Source: Janthinobacterium sp. UMAB-56 (GTDB taxonomy: Bacteria > Pseudomonadota > Gammaproteobacteria > Burkholderiales > Burkholderiaceae_D). Taken from it: 64,000 nucleotides of DNA. Position 1 is the stretch's first letter; each line of letters starts with the position of its first letter. The notes beneath the pieces are model-generated. The model ran no database searches. It was not told where the DNA came from and worked only from the letters and a program-made list of their open reading frames with translations. This document shows positions 18,051 to 27,400 of this stretch, in pieces. The position numbers and the translations under genes are program-made. The stretch is from positions 483,563-547,562 of the forward strand of contig NZ_LT607653.1 of NCBI RefSeq assembly GCF_900095265.1. Direction: 5' to 3'.

Positions 18051-18182
18051 ACACCTGACAAAAACCGTAGCGAGCGGCAGTGATTTGTGGCCGAGAAGCG
18101 CAACCGTACTCAGTACGGGGGCGCCGAGCCGGTGAGCATCGCCGGCCGCAAAGCGCGACGCGCAGTAGGTTTTGTCAGGTGT
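18051..18182. repeat. Structured intergenic repeat, copy 1 (nested inverted repeats)
   Basis: The outer arms ACACCTGACAAAA (18051-18063) and TTTTGTCAGGTGT (18170-18182) are perfect inverted copies, and the next bases CC/GG also pair after one bulged A. Inside are a second stem (18084-18093 with 18143-18152, one G-U pair) and a third hairpin CCGTAC-TCA-GTACGG (18104-18118). The element fills the gap between the convergent HAD gene and hemL. It shares the blocks CCGTAGCGAGC, GAGAAGCGCA..CGTAC and GCGCAGTAGGTT with the element at 32203-32324 (opposite orientation). A REP/BIME-like repeat is inferred; a terminator role is possible. Confidence 0.85.
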
Positions 18183-18187
18183 GTACC

Positions 18188-19477
18188 TTACGCCAGTTTG
18201 GCAAATACCTTGCGCGCCGCCGCGATGGTGGCGTCGATGACGGCATCATCGTGCTGCGCCGAGACGAAACCTGCCTCGAAGGCGGCGGGCGCAAAGTACA
18301 CGCCTTCGTCCAGCATGGCGTGGAAGAAGGCGTTGAACTTGCTGCGGTCGCCCGCCATCATTTCTGCGTAGCTGGTCGGTGGGGTGGCGCTGAAATAAAT
18401 GCCGAACATGCCGCCGATGTAGTCGGCGCAGAAAACCACGCCCGCCTCTTGCGCGGCGGCCGTCAAGCCTTCGGCCAGGCGCTTGGCCGTGGCGCCCAGC
18501 TGCTCGTAGAAGCCCGGCTGCTGGATCAGTTTCAAGGTGGCCATGCCGGCCGCCACGGCGACCGGGTTGCCCGACAGGGTGCCGGCCTGGTAGACGGCGC
18601 CCAGTGGCGCCATATGGTGCATCAGCGCCGCGCTGCCGCCGAAGGCCGCCACCGGCATGCCGCCGCCGATCACTTTGCCCAGCGCGGTGAGATCGGGCTG
18701 GATGCCGTACAGCGCTTGCGCGCCGCCCAGGGCCACGCGCAAGCCGCACATGACTTCATCGAAAATGAGCAGGGCGCCGTGCTGCGTGCACAGTTCACGC
18801 ATCGCCTGCAGGAATGCCGGCGTGGCTTTCACCAGGTTCATATTGCCGGCCACCGGTTCGACGATGACGCAGGCAATCTCCGCGCCGAAGCTGTCGAAGG
18901 CGTCCTTCAGTTGTTCCACGTTGTTATAGTCGAGCACCAGTGTGTGTTTCACGAAGTCTTCCGGCACGCCGGCCGAGGTCGGGTTACCGAAGGTGAGCAG
19001 GCCGCTGCCCGCCTTGACCAGCAGCGAATCGGCGTGGCCGTGGTAACAGCCTTCGAACTTGACGATCTTGTCGCGTCCCGTGGCACCACGCGCCAGTCGC
19101 AGCGCGCTCATGGTCGCTTCCGTGCCCGACGAGACCAGGCGCACCTGCTCGATCGACGGCACCAGGCGCGTGATTTCCTCAGCCATCAGCACTTCGCCTT
19201 CGGTCGGCGCGCCGAACGAGAGGCCCAGCGCGGCCGCATCCTGCACCGCCTTGACTACCTCGGGGTGGGCGTGGCCGACGATGGCCGGGCCCCAGGAACC
19301 GATGTAGTCGATATAGCGCTTGCCGTCCGCGTCCCAGAAGTACGGGCCTTCGGCGCGCGTGATGAAGCGCGGCGTGCCACCCACGGAGCGGAAGGCGCGC
19401 ACAGGCGAATTGACGCCGCCTGGCGTGGTTTTTTGTGCGCGGGCAAACAGGATGTCGTTCTGTGAAGTCGTCGTCAT
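18188..19477 (-). CDS. hemL: Glutamate-1-semialdehyde 2,1-aminomutase
   Basis: HemL makes 5-aminolevulinate from glutamate-1-semialdehyde, an early step of heme synthesis by the C5 pathway. The 429-residue PLP enzyme has [35 protein letters not shown] and the PLP lysine in [18 protein letters not shown]. The frame is open to 19519, but the ATG at 19477 has AAGG about 10 nt upstream and matches the family N terminus. thiD lies upstream on the same strand. The structured repeat ends 5 nt after its stop. Confidence 0.97.
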   Translation of the reverse strand: MTTTSQNDILFARAQKTTPGGVNSPVRAFRSVGGTPRFITRAEGPYFWDADGKRYIDYIGSWGPAIVGHAHPEVVKAVQDAAALGLSFGAPTEGEVLMAEEITRLVPSIEQVRLVSSGTEATMSALRLARGATGRDKIVKFEGCYHGHADSLLVKAGSGLLTFGNPTSAGVPEDFVKHTLVLDYNNVEQLKDAFDSFGAEIACVIVEPVAGNMNLVKATPAFLQAMRELCTQHGALLIFDEVMCGLRVALGGAQALYGIQPDLTALGKVIGGGMPVAAFGGSAALMHHMAPLGAVYQAGTLSGNPVAVAAGMATLKLIQQPGFYEQLGATAKRLAEGLTAAAQEAGVVFCADYIGGMFGIYFSATPPTSYAEMMAGDRSKFNAFFHAMLDEGVYFAPAAFEAGFVSAQHDDAVIDATIAAARKVFAKLA

Positions 19478-19527
19478 GATAATCGTGCCTTGAAAGTGGA
19501 TCGTTGTCTGTGTCGTCAAGTCTGTGC

Positions 19528-20385
19528 TTATTGGGCGCCGCGCTGGCGCTGCTGCAGGAACAGCCGGTTCGGCACCAGCTTGCCCATGCCGTGGCGCTGC
19601 GCGTGGGTCAGCGCGCCGGCGGTAAATTCCTGCGCCGCCACGACCACTTGCGGCACATCGTCCTCGTTTTCAGCCTGGGCCAGCAGGGCGGTGGCCGCTG
19701 CCGACAGGGTGCTGCCGGCGCCGTTGAAGATGCCGGGCAAATGCTGCCATACATCGTGACGCACCACGCCGTCTTCGCCGAACAGGGTATTGGCGCGCAA
19801 CTTGCCTTCGGCCGTGCCGGATTTGCTGGCGTCGGCCGGCATGCCGGTGACGAGCACGTATTCGCAGCCCAGCGCCACCAGGTAATCGACATCGTTTTGC
19901 AGGGTGTCGTCGGGATCGGCGTCGCGCCAGGTTTCGGCCAGGCGCTCCAGCTCCACCGGCGAAAGCACCAGCAGGGTCGTTTGCGGGATCAGCAACTGGC
20001 GCACGGCCGTGAGGATATCGTCGTCGTCCATGCCCTGTTCCGGCAGCGCCGAAATGAAGGGATCGAGGATCAGCGGCACGTTCGGATAGTCGGAGACGAT
20101 TTCGGCGATGGCGGTGACGTTTTCCACGCTGCCCAGCGCGCCGATCTTGATGGCGGCGACGGACATGTCTTCGAGCAGCACGCGCGCCTGGTCGGAAACC
20201 CAGTCCGGGTCGACCGCCTGCACGTCTTCCACGCGCGCCGTATCGCTGATCAACAGGCCGGTGGTGACGGACAGGCCATGGCAGCCGAAGGCTGAAAACG
20301 TGGCCAGGTCGGCCTGGATACCGATCGCGCCGACCGGATCGGACACGCCGAAGCTTAATATGAGGGGAGAAGTTTGGTTTTGCAC
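19528..20385 (-). CDS. thiD: Hydroxymethylpyrimidine/phosphomethylpyrimidine kinase
   Basis: ThiD phosphorylates the pyrimidine moiety of thiamine twice. The 285-residue ribokinase-fold protein has the start [30 protein letters not shown], which matches ThiD, with GVS-DP in place of the more common AGSDSSGGAG; the anion-hole region is [21 protein letters not shown] ([12 protein letters not shown]). The active-site Asp/Cys position of the usual G-(T/A)-G-(C/D) signature is replaced by GAGSTLS, so activity deserves checking. It faces the rubredoxin gene divergently, as in many Betaproteobacteria. Confidence 0.85.
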   Translation of the reverse strand: MQNQTSPLILSFGVSDPVGAIGIQADLATFSAFGCHGLSVTTGLLISDTARVEDVQAVDPDWVSDQARVLLEDMSVAAIKIGALGSVENVTAIAEIVSDYPNVPLILDPFISALPEQGMDDDDILTAVRQLLIPQTTLLVLSPVELERLAETWRDADPDDTLQNDVDYLVALGCEYVLVTGMPADASKSGTAEGKLRANTLFGEDGVVRHDVWQHLPGIFNGAGSTLSAAATALLAQAENEDDVPQVVVAAQEFTAGALTHAQRHGMGKLVPNRLFLQQRQRGAQ

Positions 20386-20442
20386 GGCGGGTAGATTAAG
20401 ATACCTAATTCAGCATTTTACTTGATTGAAGGGTGGCAGAAC

Positions 20443-20634
20443 GTGAGTAGCAACGAAACAACGCAGCAATTCCAAACGTGGATGTGTCTTATTTGCGGCT
20501 GGGTTTATGATGAAGCGGCCGGTCTGCCCGACGAAGACATCGCTCCCGGCACGCGTTGGGCCGACGTTCCGATGAACTGGACCTGTCCTGAATGCGGTGC
20601 GCGCAAGGATGATTTCGAGATGGTGGCGCTGTAA
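20443..20634 (+). CDS. Rubredoxin
   Basis: A 63-residue one-iron electron carrier. The iron site is formed by C-L-I-C-G near the N terminus and C-P-E-C-G in the second half, with the typical WVYDEAAG, PDEDIAPGTRWADVP and DDFEMV segments. The start is a GTG with AAGGG at an ideal distance (20429-20433); a longer frame from a TTG at 20422 lacks a ribosome site. It is divergent from thiD, with a spacer of 57 nt. The redox partner is not visible nearby. Confidence 0.93.
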   Translation: MSSNETTQQFQTWMCLICGWVYDEAAGLPDEDIAPGTRWADVPMNWTCPECGARKDDFEMVAL

Positions 20635-20720
20635 TTTAAACGAGATCCATGGGATGTCGCCGCCGCACGCGGTGATCGCGGCAGCCTGTGCTATGGTATG
20701 AAAGATTGTCGAATAATCAC

Positions 20721-21143
20721 ATGACGCCTCCCTTTTTGCCTGCGGCAGCGTCCGGCGCCTTGTGTGCCAGCGCCACGATACTCGTCATCGACGACAGCGC
20801 GACGATACGCAGCGCGGCCGCGAAGATACTGGGCGAGGCAGGCTATCGCGTGGTGTTGGCGGAAAATGGCTTCGAGGCCCTGGCCAAGATCGCCGACTGC
20901 CAGCCTGCGCTGATCGTGTGCGACATCGTGATGCCGCGCCTGGACGGCTACCGCACGTGTGCGCTGATCAAGGCCAGCGCGGCGTATCACGCCACGCCGG
21001 TGCTGATGCTGTCGTCGAAGGAGGGTCTGTTCGACCGCGCGCGCGGCGCCATGGCAGGCGCCAGCGCCTGCCTGGCCAAGCCGCTGGCGCGCGCGGCGCT
21101 GCTGGAGGCCGTGCGGTTGCACCTGGACGGGCATTTTGAGTAA
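20721..21143 (+). CDS. pilG: Response regulator PilG
   Basis: A 140-residue single-domain CheY-like receiver. The conserved acidic pocket is VIDDS, the phosphoacceptor Asp lies in IVCDIVMPRLDGY, and the Thr/Ser and Lys positions are MLSSKEG and LAKPL. It is the first gene of the pilGHIJ-chpA chemosensory cluster that controls type IV pilus extension and retraction; in Pseudomonas aeruginosa PilG acts with the extension motor. The frame extends upstream to a GTG at 20688; I prefer the ATG at 20721, though neither start has a good ribosome site. Confidence 0.85.
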   Translation: MTPPFLPAAASGALCASATILVIDDSATIRSAAAKILGEAGYRVVLAENGFEALAKIADCQPALIVCDIVMPRLDGYRTCALIKASAAYHATPVLMLSSKEGLFDRARGAMAGASACLAKPLARAALLEAVRLHLDGHFE

Positions 21144-21179
21144 GTGGTTTTATTGATAGACAACGCAGCAAGGAAGCAG

Positions 21180-21545
21180 ATGGCCATACACACAATTCTG
21201 ATCGTCGATGACTCGCCGACAGAACGCTATTACCTGAGCGAGATCCTGGTGCGTGCCGGTTATGCCGTCCTCACGGCGCAGGACGGCGCCGACGCGCTGG
21301 CGCAACTCAAGCAGGCCAGGCCCGACCTGATCCTGATGGACGTGGTGATGCCCGGTGCGAATGGCTTCCAGATCACGCGCGCCATCGCGCGCGATCCCGA
21401 ACTGCAGGACGTGCCGGTGATTATCTGCTCCAGCAAGAGCCAGGAAACGGACCGCATATGGGGCTTGCGCCAGGGCGCGCGCGATTACCTGGTCAAACCG
21501 GTGGTGGAGGCCGAGCTGCTGGCCAAGATCGCTGCGATTTCCTGA
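21180..21545 (+). CDS. pilH: Response regulator PilH
   Basis: A 121-residue CheY-like receiver with LIVDDSPTERYYLSEIL, the phosphoacceptor Asp in LILMDVVMPGANGF and the Lys in YLVKPV. The SPTERY..SEIL helix is typical of PilH. In characterised Pil-Chp systems PilH counteracts PilG, acting as a phosphate sink or favouring retraction. The ATG at 21180 has AAGGAAG directly upstream, which decides the start against the longer frame from 21144. pilI starts 2 nt after it. Confidence 0.9.
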   Translation: MAIHTILIVDDSPTERYYLSEILVRAGYAVLTAQDGADALAQLKQARPDLILMDVVMPGANGFQITRAIARDPELQDVPVIICSSKSQETDRIWGLRQGARDYLVKPVVEAELLAKIAAIS

Positions 21546-21547
21546 GA

Positions 21548-22171
21548 ATGCAAACGATGCCAGGTCACGGCGTGTTCACCGCGGCTTTCCCGTCCGCCGC
21601 CATGCCATCCTTCGATACGGGCCCGCGGCAGGGGCGCTTGCGCCAGTATCAGCTGCAATTGATCGAGCGGATACAGGCCGCGCGCAGCGGCGCGCTGGCT
21701 GCGCGCAAGGAACTGGGCGTGATGCTCGGTGGCAGGCCGTGCCTGCTCGACCTGACGCAGCTTGGTGAAATCGTCATTGCCGCCGGCGTGCAGATCCAGG
21801 GCGTGCCGCTGGCGCAGGACTGGTATCTGGGTCTGGCGGCCGTGCGCGGACGCCTGACCGGGGTCGTCGACCTGGCCCGCTACATGGGCGAGCCGGCTTG
21901 CGTGCCTGGTCATCACTGCCGCATCATCACCTTTTCTCCCCGCCTGGGGCTCAATTGCGCCCTGCTGGTCGAACGCGTACTGGGCTTGCGCCAGTTGCGC
22001 TCGATGCAAGCCGTGCCCTTGCCGGATGCGCCACGCGCCTGGGCGGCGCAGGCGCTGCGTGACAGCGAAGGGCAGCAGTGGCTGCGCCTGGATCTGGCGC
22101 AGCTGGCGCAAGCGGAACGTTTCCTCGACGCCGGCTTTGGCGGCTTCACCGACCACAAGGATATTTGCTGA
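21548..22171 (+). CDS. pilI: CheW-like adaptor PilI
   Basis: A 207-residue CheW-domain protein that should couple the receptor PilJ to the kinase ChpA. The CheW fold is visible from about residue 45 ([22 protein letters not shown]) with [21 protein letters not shown] in the middle. The start at 21548 is 2 nt after the pilH stop; in-frame ATGs at 21557 and 21602 are alternatives. The stop overlaps the pilJ start by one base (TGATG). Confidence 0.88.
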   Translation: MQTMPGHGVFTAAFPSAAMPSFDTGPRQGRLRQYQLQLIERIQAARSGALAARKELGVMLGGRPCLLDLTQLGEIVIAAGVQIQGVPLAQDWYLGLAAVRGRLTGVVDLARYMGEPACVPGHHCRIITFSPRLGLNCALLVERVLGLRQLRSMQAVPLPDAPRAWAAQALRDSEGQQWLRLDLAQLAQAERFLDAGFGGFTDHKDIC

Positions 22172-24408
22172 TGGGCGCCCATTCCCCCATTCTGGCAGCC
22201 GGCCTGCCCGAAGCGGCGCAGGCTGCGGACGCAGCGGCCTCGGTGGCCGACCTGCCGCTGCGCCTGCGCGACGCGCTGGGCCGGCGCAAGTCGCTGGCCA
22301 GCGCGCCGGCCGCAGACTGGAAGCTGCCGCTGATCGGCCATTTTCCACTGCAAAAGCAGCTCAGCATCCTGTCGACGGTGATGGCCCTGAGTCTGGCCGC
22401 CAGCCTGCTGTTCGTGGGACTCAATACGCGCAGCGGCAATATCGCCTCAGCGCAAACGCAGCTGGCCAGCGATGCGCTGATGCATTCGCAGCGCATCGGC
22501 AAGGCTGCGCCGAACGCCGTGCAAGGCAATCCGGAAGCCTTCCGCCAGCTCGAGGAAAGCCGCAATGAACTGAACCAGGATTTCCGCCTGATGCTGCGCG
22601 GCGGGACGTATCACGGGCGCGATATCGGCGAGTCGCGCTCCGCCCTGCTGGCGGCGGTGGCCGACGCGCGCAAAAAATGGGCCAGTAGCGACCGCGCGGC
22701 CAGCACCATCTTGCGCCTGAAACCGGAGCTGGGTGAATTCGACAAGACCTTGCGGCAATTGAATGCGCTGTCGCCGGCGTTGCTGGCGCAGACGGAGGAA
22801 ATCGCGGCCCTGAAGGTGCAGCGCGGCGGCAATGCGCGCGACCTGGCCGTCATCGGTCGTTTGATGATGCTGAGCCAGCGCATGAGCCGCAGCGCCAGCG
22901 AATTCCTGTCATCCGGCAGCATCAGCTCGGAAACGGCGTTTTCGTTGGGACGCGATACGACGTATTTCCGCACCGCCGTCGAAGGACTGCTCAATGGCAG
23001 CGTGTCGCTGCAATTGGCGCCCACGCGCGACGCCGAACTGCGCGACCGGCTGGTGGCGCTGAAAGCCAGTTTCGACACTTACCAGAAGCTGGTCTCGTCG
23101 ATACTCGACCGCCTGGATAAATTCAGTGCGGCGAAAAGCGCCGAACAGCTGATCTTCAACGAGAACGAAGACCTGCGCCAGCGTCTGACCCTGTTGCAGC
23201 AGATGTACCACGTGAACCAGGAAACCCTGGGCTTGGCGTTCTGGATGATGGTCGGTGGCGTGTTGCTGACCCTGATCGCGGCGGCCGGCATCGGCCGTGT
23301 GCTGCTGCAGGATTCCGTCAACCGCACGCGTGATGCCGAGCGGCGGCGCCAGGAGGCAGAAATCCTGCGCCTGCTGTCGCAGGAAAAGGAAGCGCAGGCC
23401 AAGGCCAAGAATGAGCAGAACCAGGCGGCCATCCTGCGCCTGATGAACGAATTGCAGAAGGTCGCCGATGGCGACCTGACGGTACAGGCCACCGTGTCGG
23501 AAGACATTACGGGCGCCATCGCCGATTCCGTCAACTACACGGTCGAGGAATTGCGCGGCCTGGTGGGGAGGGTGACGGCGACGGCCGAGCAGGTCAACCG
23601 CGCCTCGACGCAGGCGCAAAGCATTTCCAGCAAGCTGTTGATCGCGTCGCAGCAGCAGTCGCGCGAAATCCAGGGCGTCAGCGCCACCGTGGTCAAGATG
23701 GCCAATGCGATCACCGACGTGTCGAAGTCGGCCAGTGTCTCGGCTGACGTGGCGCGCCAGTCGGTGGCGGCAGCGCAGCAAGGGTCGACGGCGGTGGAAA
23801 ACGCCATCAAGGGCATGCATGAAATCCGCGAGCAGATCCAGGATACGTCCAAGCGCATCAAGCGCCTGGGCGAATCGTCGCAGGAGATCGGCGAAATCAC
23901 CGAGCTCATTTCCGACATCACCGAGCAGACCAACGTGCTGGCGCTGAACGCCGCCATCCAGGCTGCCTCGGCCGGCGAGGCGGGGCGCGGTTTCTCGGTC
24001 GTCGCCGAGGAAGTGCAGCGCCTGGCCGAACGCTCTGCCGCCGCCGCCAAGCAGATCGGCGCGCTGGTGCGCACCATCCAGGCCGATACCCAGGATGCGA
24101 CGCGGGCGATGGAAACCTCCACGCAGGGCGTGGTCGAGGGTGCACGCCTGTCCGATGCGGCCGGAGCGGCCTTGAACGACATCAGCCAGGTGTCGAAACA
24201 CCTGGCTGAACTGATCCAGGGCATCTCGTTCGCCACCGGCACGCAGGCCGGATCGGCCAGCGGCGTGGCCTTGAATATCCAGCACATCCTGAGCGTGACG
24301 GAGCAAACCCAGGATGGCACGCAGCAAACGGCGCAATCGATCCATAAACTGTCGATGCTGGCGCAGGAACTGAAAAATTCGGTGTCGCGCTTCCGCGTCG
24401 CCGCCTGA
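22171..24408 (+). CDS. pilJ: Methyl-accepting chemotaxis protein PilJ
   Basis: A 745-residue receptor of the Pil-Chp system. Membrane helices lie at about 64-86 and 357-380 and bound a roughly 270-residue periplasmic region with PilJ-type helical repeats ([27 protein letters not shown]). A coiled coil and a HAMP-like part follow, then the signalling tip [33 protein letters not shown]. The tip AAIQAASAG resembles PilJ rather than classical chemoreceptors. It is thought to sense pilus retraction or surface contact. AAGGA lies upstream of the ATG, which overlaps the pilI stop by one base. Confidence 0.93.
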   Translation: MGAHSPILAAGLPEAAQAADAAASVADLPLRLRDALGRRKSLASAPAADWKLPLIGHFPLQKQLSILSTVMALSLAASLLFVGLNTRSGNIASAQTQLASDALMHSQRIGKAAPNAVQGNPEAFRQLEESRNELNQDFRLMLRGGTYHGRDIGESRSALLAAVADARKKWASSDRAASTILRLKPELGEFDKTLRQLNALSPALLAQTEEIAALKVQRGGNARDLAVIGRLMMLSQRMSRSASEFLSSGSISSETAFSLGRDTTYFRTAVEGLLNGSVSLQLAPTRDAELRDRLVALKASFDTYQKLVSSILDRLDKFSAAKSAEQLIFNENEDLRQRLTLLQQMYHVNQETLGLAFWMMVGGVLLTLIAAAGIGRVLLQDSVNRTRDAERRRQEAEILRLLSQEKEAQAKAKNEQNQAAILRLMNELQKVADGDLTVQATVSEDITGAIADSVNYTVEELRGLVGRVTATAEQVNRASTQAQSISSKLLIASQQQSREIQGVSATVVKMANAITDVSKSASVSADVARQSVAAAQQGSTAVENAIKGMHEIREQIQDTSKRIKRLGESSQEIGEITELISDITEQTNVLALNAAIQAASAGEAGRGFSVVAEEVQRLAERSAAAAKQIGALVRTIQADTQDATRAMETSTQGVVEGARLSDAAGAALNDISQVSKHLAELIQGISFATGTQAGSASGVALNIQHILSVTEQTQDGTQQTAQSIHKLSMLAQELKNSVSRFRVAA

Positions 24409-24448
24409 ACGGCGCGCCAGTCCAGGCGATTTCCTTACCGAGGCATGC

Positions 24449-27400
24449 ATGAGCACACCTGATAATCCACAGCAGTCCAAGCCGTTCGACAGCGAACCTT
24501 TGTCGTGGGTGATGGTGGAAATCCGCGAAGCGCTGGGCCGCTCGAAAACCGCCCTGTTCGAGGCGGGTGGCCGCGAGCGCGAGGAACGCGCCACGGCCCT
24601 GCAGCATGCGCGCTCGCATCTGCACCAGGCGCATGGCGCACTGCTGATGGTGGACGTGGCCGGCGCCAGCCTGCTGACGGACGGCGCGGAACAGGCACTG
24701 GCGCGCTTTCGCGACGGCAGCCTGGAATACACGCTGGACCATGCGCAAGTCGTCGCCGACCTGTATCAGGCACTGAGCGAATACCTGGAAGACCTGGTGG
24801 CCGGCACGCCGCCACAGCCGATGCGCTTGTTCCCCTACTACCGCGACCTGCAAACCATGTTGGGCGCCGAGCGCATCCACCCGGCCGACCTGTTCTTTCC
24901 TCCAGCGTCGATGCTCGAAGGACAGACCATCGCGCTGGCGCAGGCACCGCCGGCGGCCGATTATCCGGCCTGGCGCGGACGCTTTGAAAAATCCCTGCTG
25001 CCCTTCCTGAAGGCGCAGGATGACGCGGCGTGGCGCCAGCATGCGGGCGACCTGCACGCCACCTTGACCCTGGTGGCCGACGCGCAGCAGGAGGCGCCGG
25101 CGCGCACCTTCTGGTTCGCCATGCAGGCGTTTGCGGGACTGGCGGCCAGTGGCGAGGGCATGGGTACGCGCAACGTCAAACAGTTGTTCGGCCTGATCAA
25201 CCTGCAATTGCGCCGACTGGCGCAGGGCACGGCCAGCCTGCCTGAATCGATGTTGCGCGACGCCCTGTTCTTCATCGCCGCCGCCACCGCGCCGACACCG
25301 GAGGCATGCCAGCTGCGTGCCGCCTTTGCCTTGGAGGGGCAGGTGCCCGCTGACCTGGAAACGCGGCGCTATGGCCAGGTCGACCAGGATGCCTTGCAAG
25401 GCGCACGCATGGCCCTGGCGCAGGCGCGGGCCAGCTGGAGCCGCCTGGCGCAAGCCGACCTCGATCCTGCCCTGGGCACGGATTTTGACGCCTCGCTGCA
25501 AGAGGTGGCGGCACATGTGGACACCCTGAAGCAGCCGGCCCTGGCCAGCCTGCTGCGCGAATGTGCGGTCGTGGCGCGGCAAGCCGTGGCCAGCGGACGC
25601 AGTGCGGCGCTGGAGAATGAAATCGGCATGGCGTTGCTGTTTGCCGACACGGGCCTGGAGCAGCTGCGCCGCCTGCCCGACGATTTCGCCGGGAATGCGG
25701 AAACCATCGCCGCGCGCTTGCAGGCGCTGCTGGCCGGCGCAGCGCCGCCGCCCGTCACGGCGGGCGAGCTGTCGCGCCAGATCGAGCAGGGTCAGACCGT
25801 CGCCGCGCTGGCCGAGGACATGAAGACGGGCCTGCGCCAGGTGGAAAAGGTGCTCAATGCATATGACGCGGATGCCTCCCGCGAAGCTTCCCTCGATGGC
25901 GTCGCGCCCGTGCTGGGGCAGTTGCAGCAGCAGCTGGCAGGTCTGGGACAGGAAGATGCGTGCGCCGCCGTGCAGCAGGTCGATGCGGCCGTGCGGCAGC
26001 TGGCCGGTGGTGACGCCAATGCGGATGCCAATGCGGACGCGCAGGCCGCGGCGCTCGACGAGATCGCGCAAAATGTCAGCGCGCTGGGCTTTTTTATCGA
26101 TATGCTGGGCCGCAACGCGCAGGCGGCCAGCGGGCGTTTCCATTTCGATGCCGCCGCCGGCACCTTCCGCGCCCTGCCCTTTGAAAAAGTCGCCGCCGCC
26201 GGTGCGGTGCCCGTGCCCTTGCTGGACCAGGCTTTGGCGCCCGCAGCGCCTGCCGGTGGGGATGTCGCGCCGGCAGTGAGCGATGTCGATGCCGAGATGC
26301 TCGATATTTTCATCACCGAAGCGCGCGAAGTGCTGGCCTTTATCGACACCACGCTGGCCCTGCCGCGCGAACAAGCCGCCAGCGGCGACCACCTGGCGAT
26401 GCTGCGCCGCTCGTTCCACACACTGAAAGGCAGCAGTCGCATGATCGGCCTGGCGCAGTTTGCCGAAGCGGCTGGCGCCATCGAGCGTGTCATGAATACC
26501 TGGCTGGCTGAGGCGCGCCCTGCCAGCGATGACTTGTTCACCCTGCTCAATTACGGCTGGTACCAGCTCAGCGAATGGTTGGCCGAACTGGAAGGCGGTG
26601 CCGGGCGCGAGCGCGAAGCCGGCATGCTGCTGGCGGCAGCCGAGCGCGTGCGCGAAGGCGGTCCCTTCGAATTGCGCAAGCCGCGCCCGGCCGCGCCTGT
26701 GGCCAGCAACGGCAATGTGATCGGTTTTCCTTCCGCCACGGCGCCCACGCTCCACGAAGCGCCTGACGATAACCTCAAGCACGTGGGCGAACTGCGCATC
26801 AGCCTTCCCTTGTACAACATCTACCTGGCCGAGACGGATGAATTGCTGCGCGTGCTGACGCGCGACTTCGGCGAATGGCGCCATGAACAGCGCGCCGTCA
26901 GCGCGGAGGCGCTGCAAGCCGTGCATACCCTGGCGGGAAGCTCGGGCACGGTCGGCTTCCATTCCCTGCGCGACCTGGCGCACGCGCTCGAGACGGTGAT
27001 AGAGACGGTGGTGCCGCCGCTGGCCGGCTTGCGCGCCGCGCAGCACGACGTGCTGGAGCAGGCCACGCAGCGCATCGGGCAAATGCTGCAGGCGTTCGCG
27101 CTGGGCGACCTGGCGCCAACGCAGCCGGACATGATCGAAGCGCTCAATAGTCTGTGGCGCGCCCTGACGGCGCCGCCCGGCGAGAGCCAGGAAGACCGGC
27201 TCGACGCCCTGTTTGCGGCCGCTTACGCCAGCATCGTCGGCGCGCCGGCGCAGCCCGCCGCCCCGGCGGCTGATGCGTTGACCGATGCGTTGGTCGAGAT
27301 TCCTGCGTCGCAGCTCGAGACCCTGTTCGAGGCGACGTATGCGAGCATCGTCGCTGACGCGCTGCAGCCGGCTGCAGCCGAAGTGCCGGCAGCCGATATC

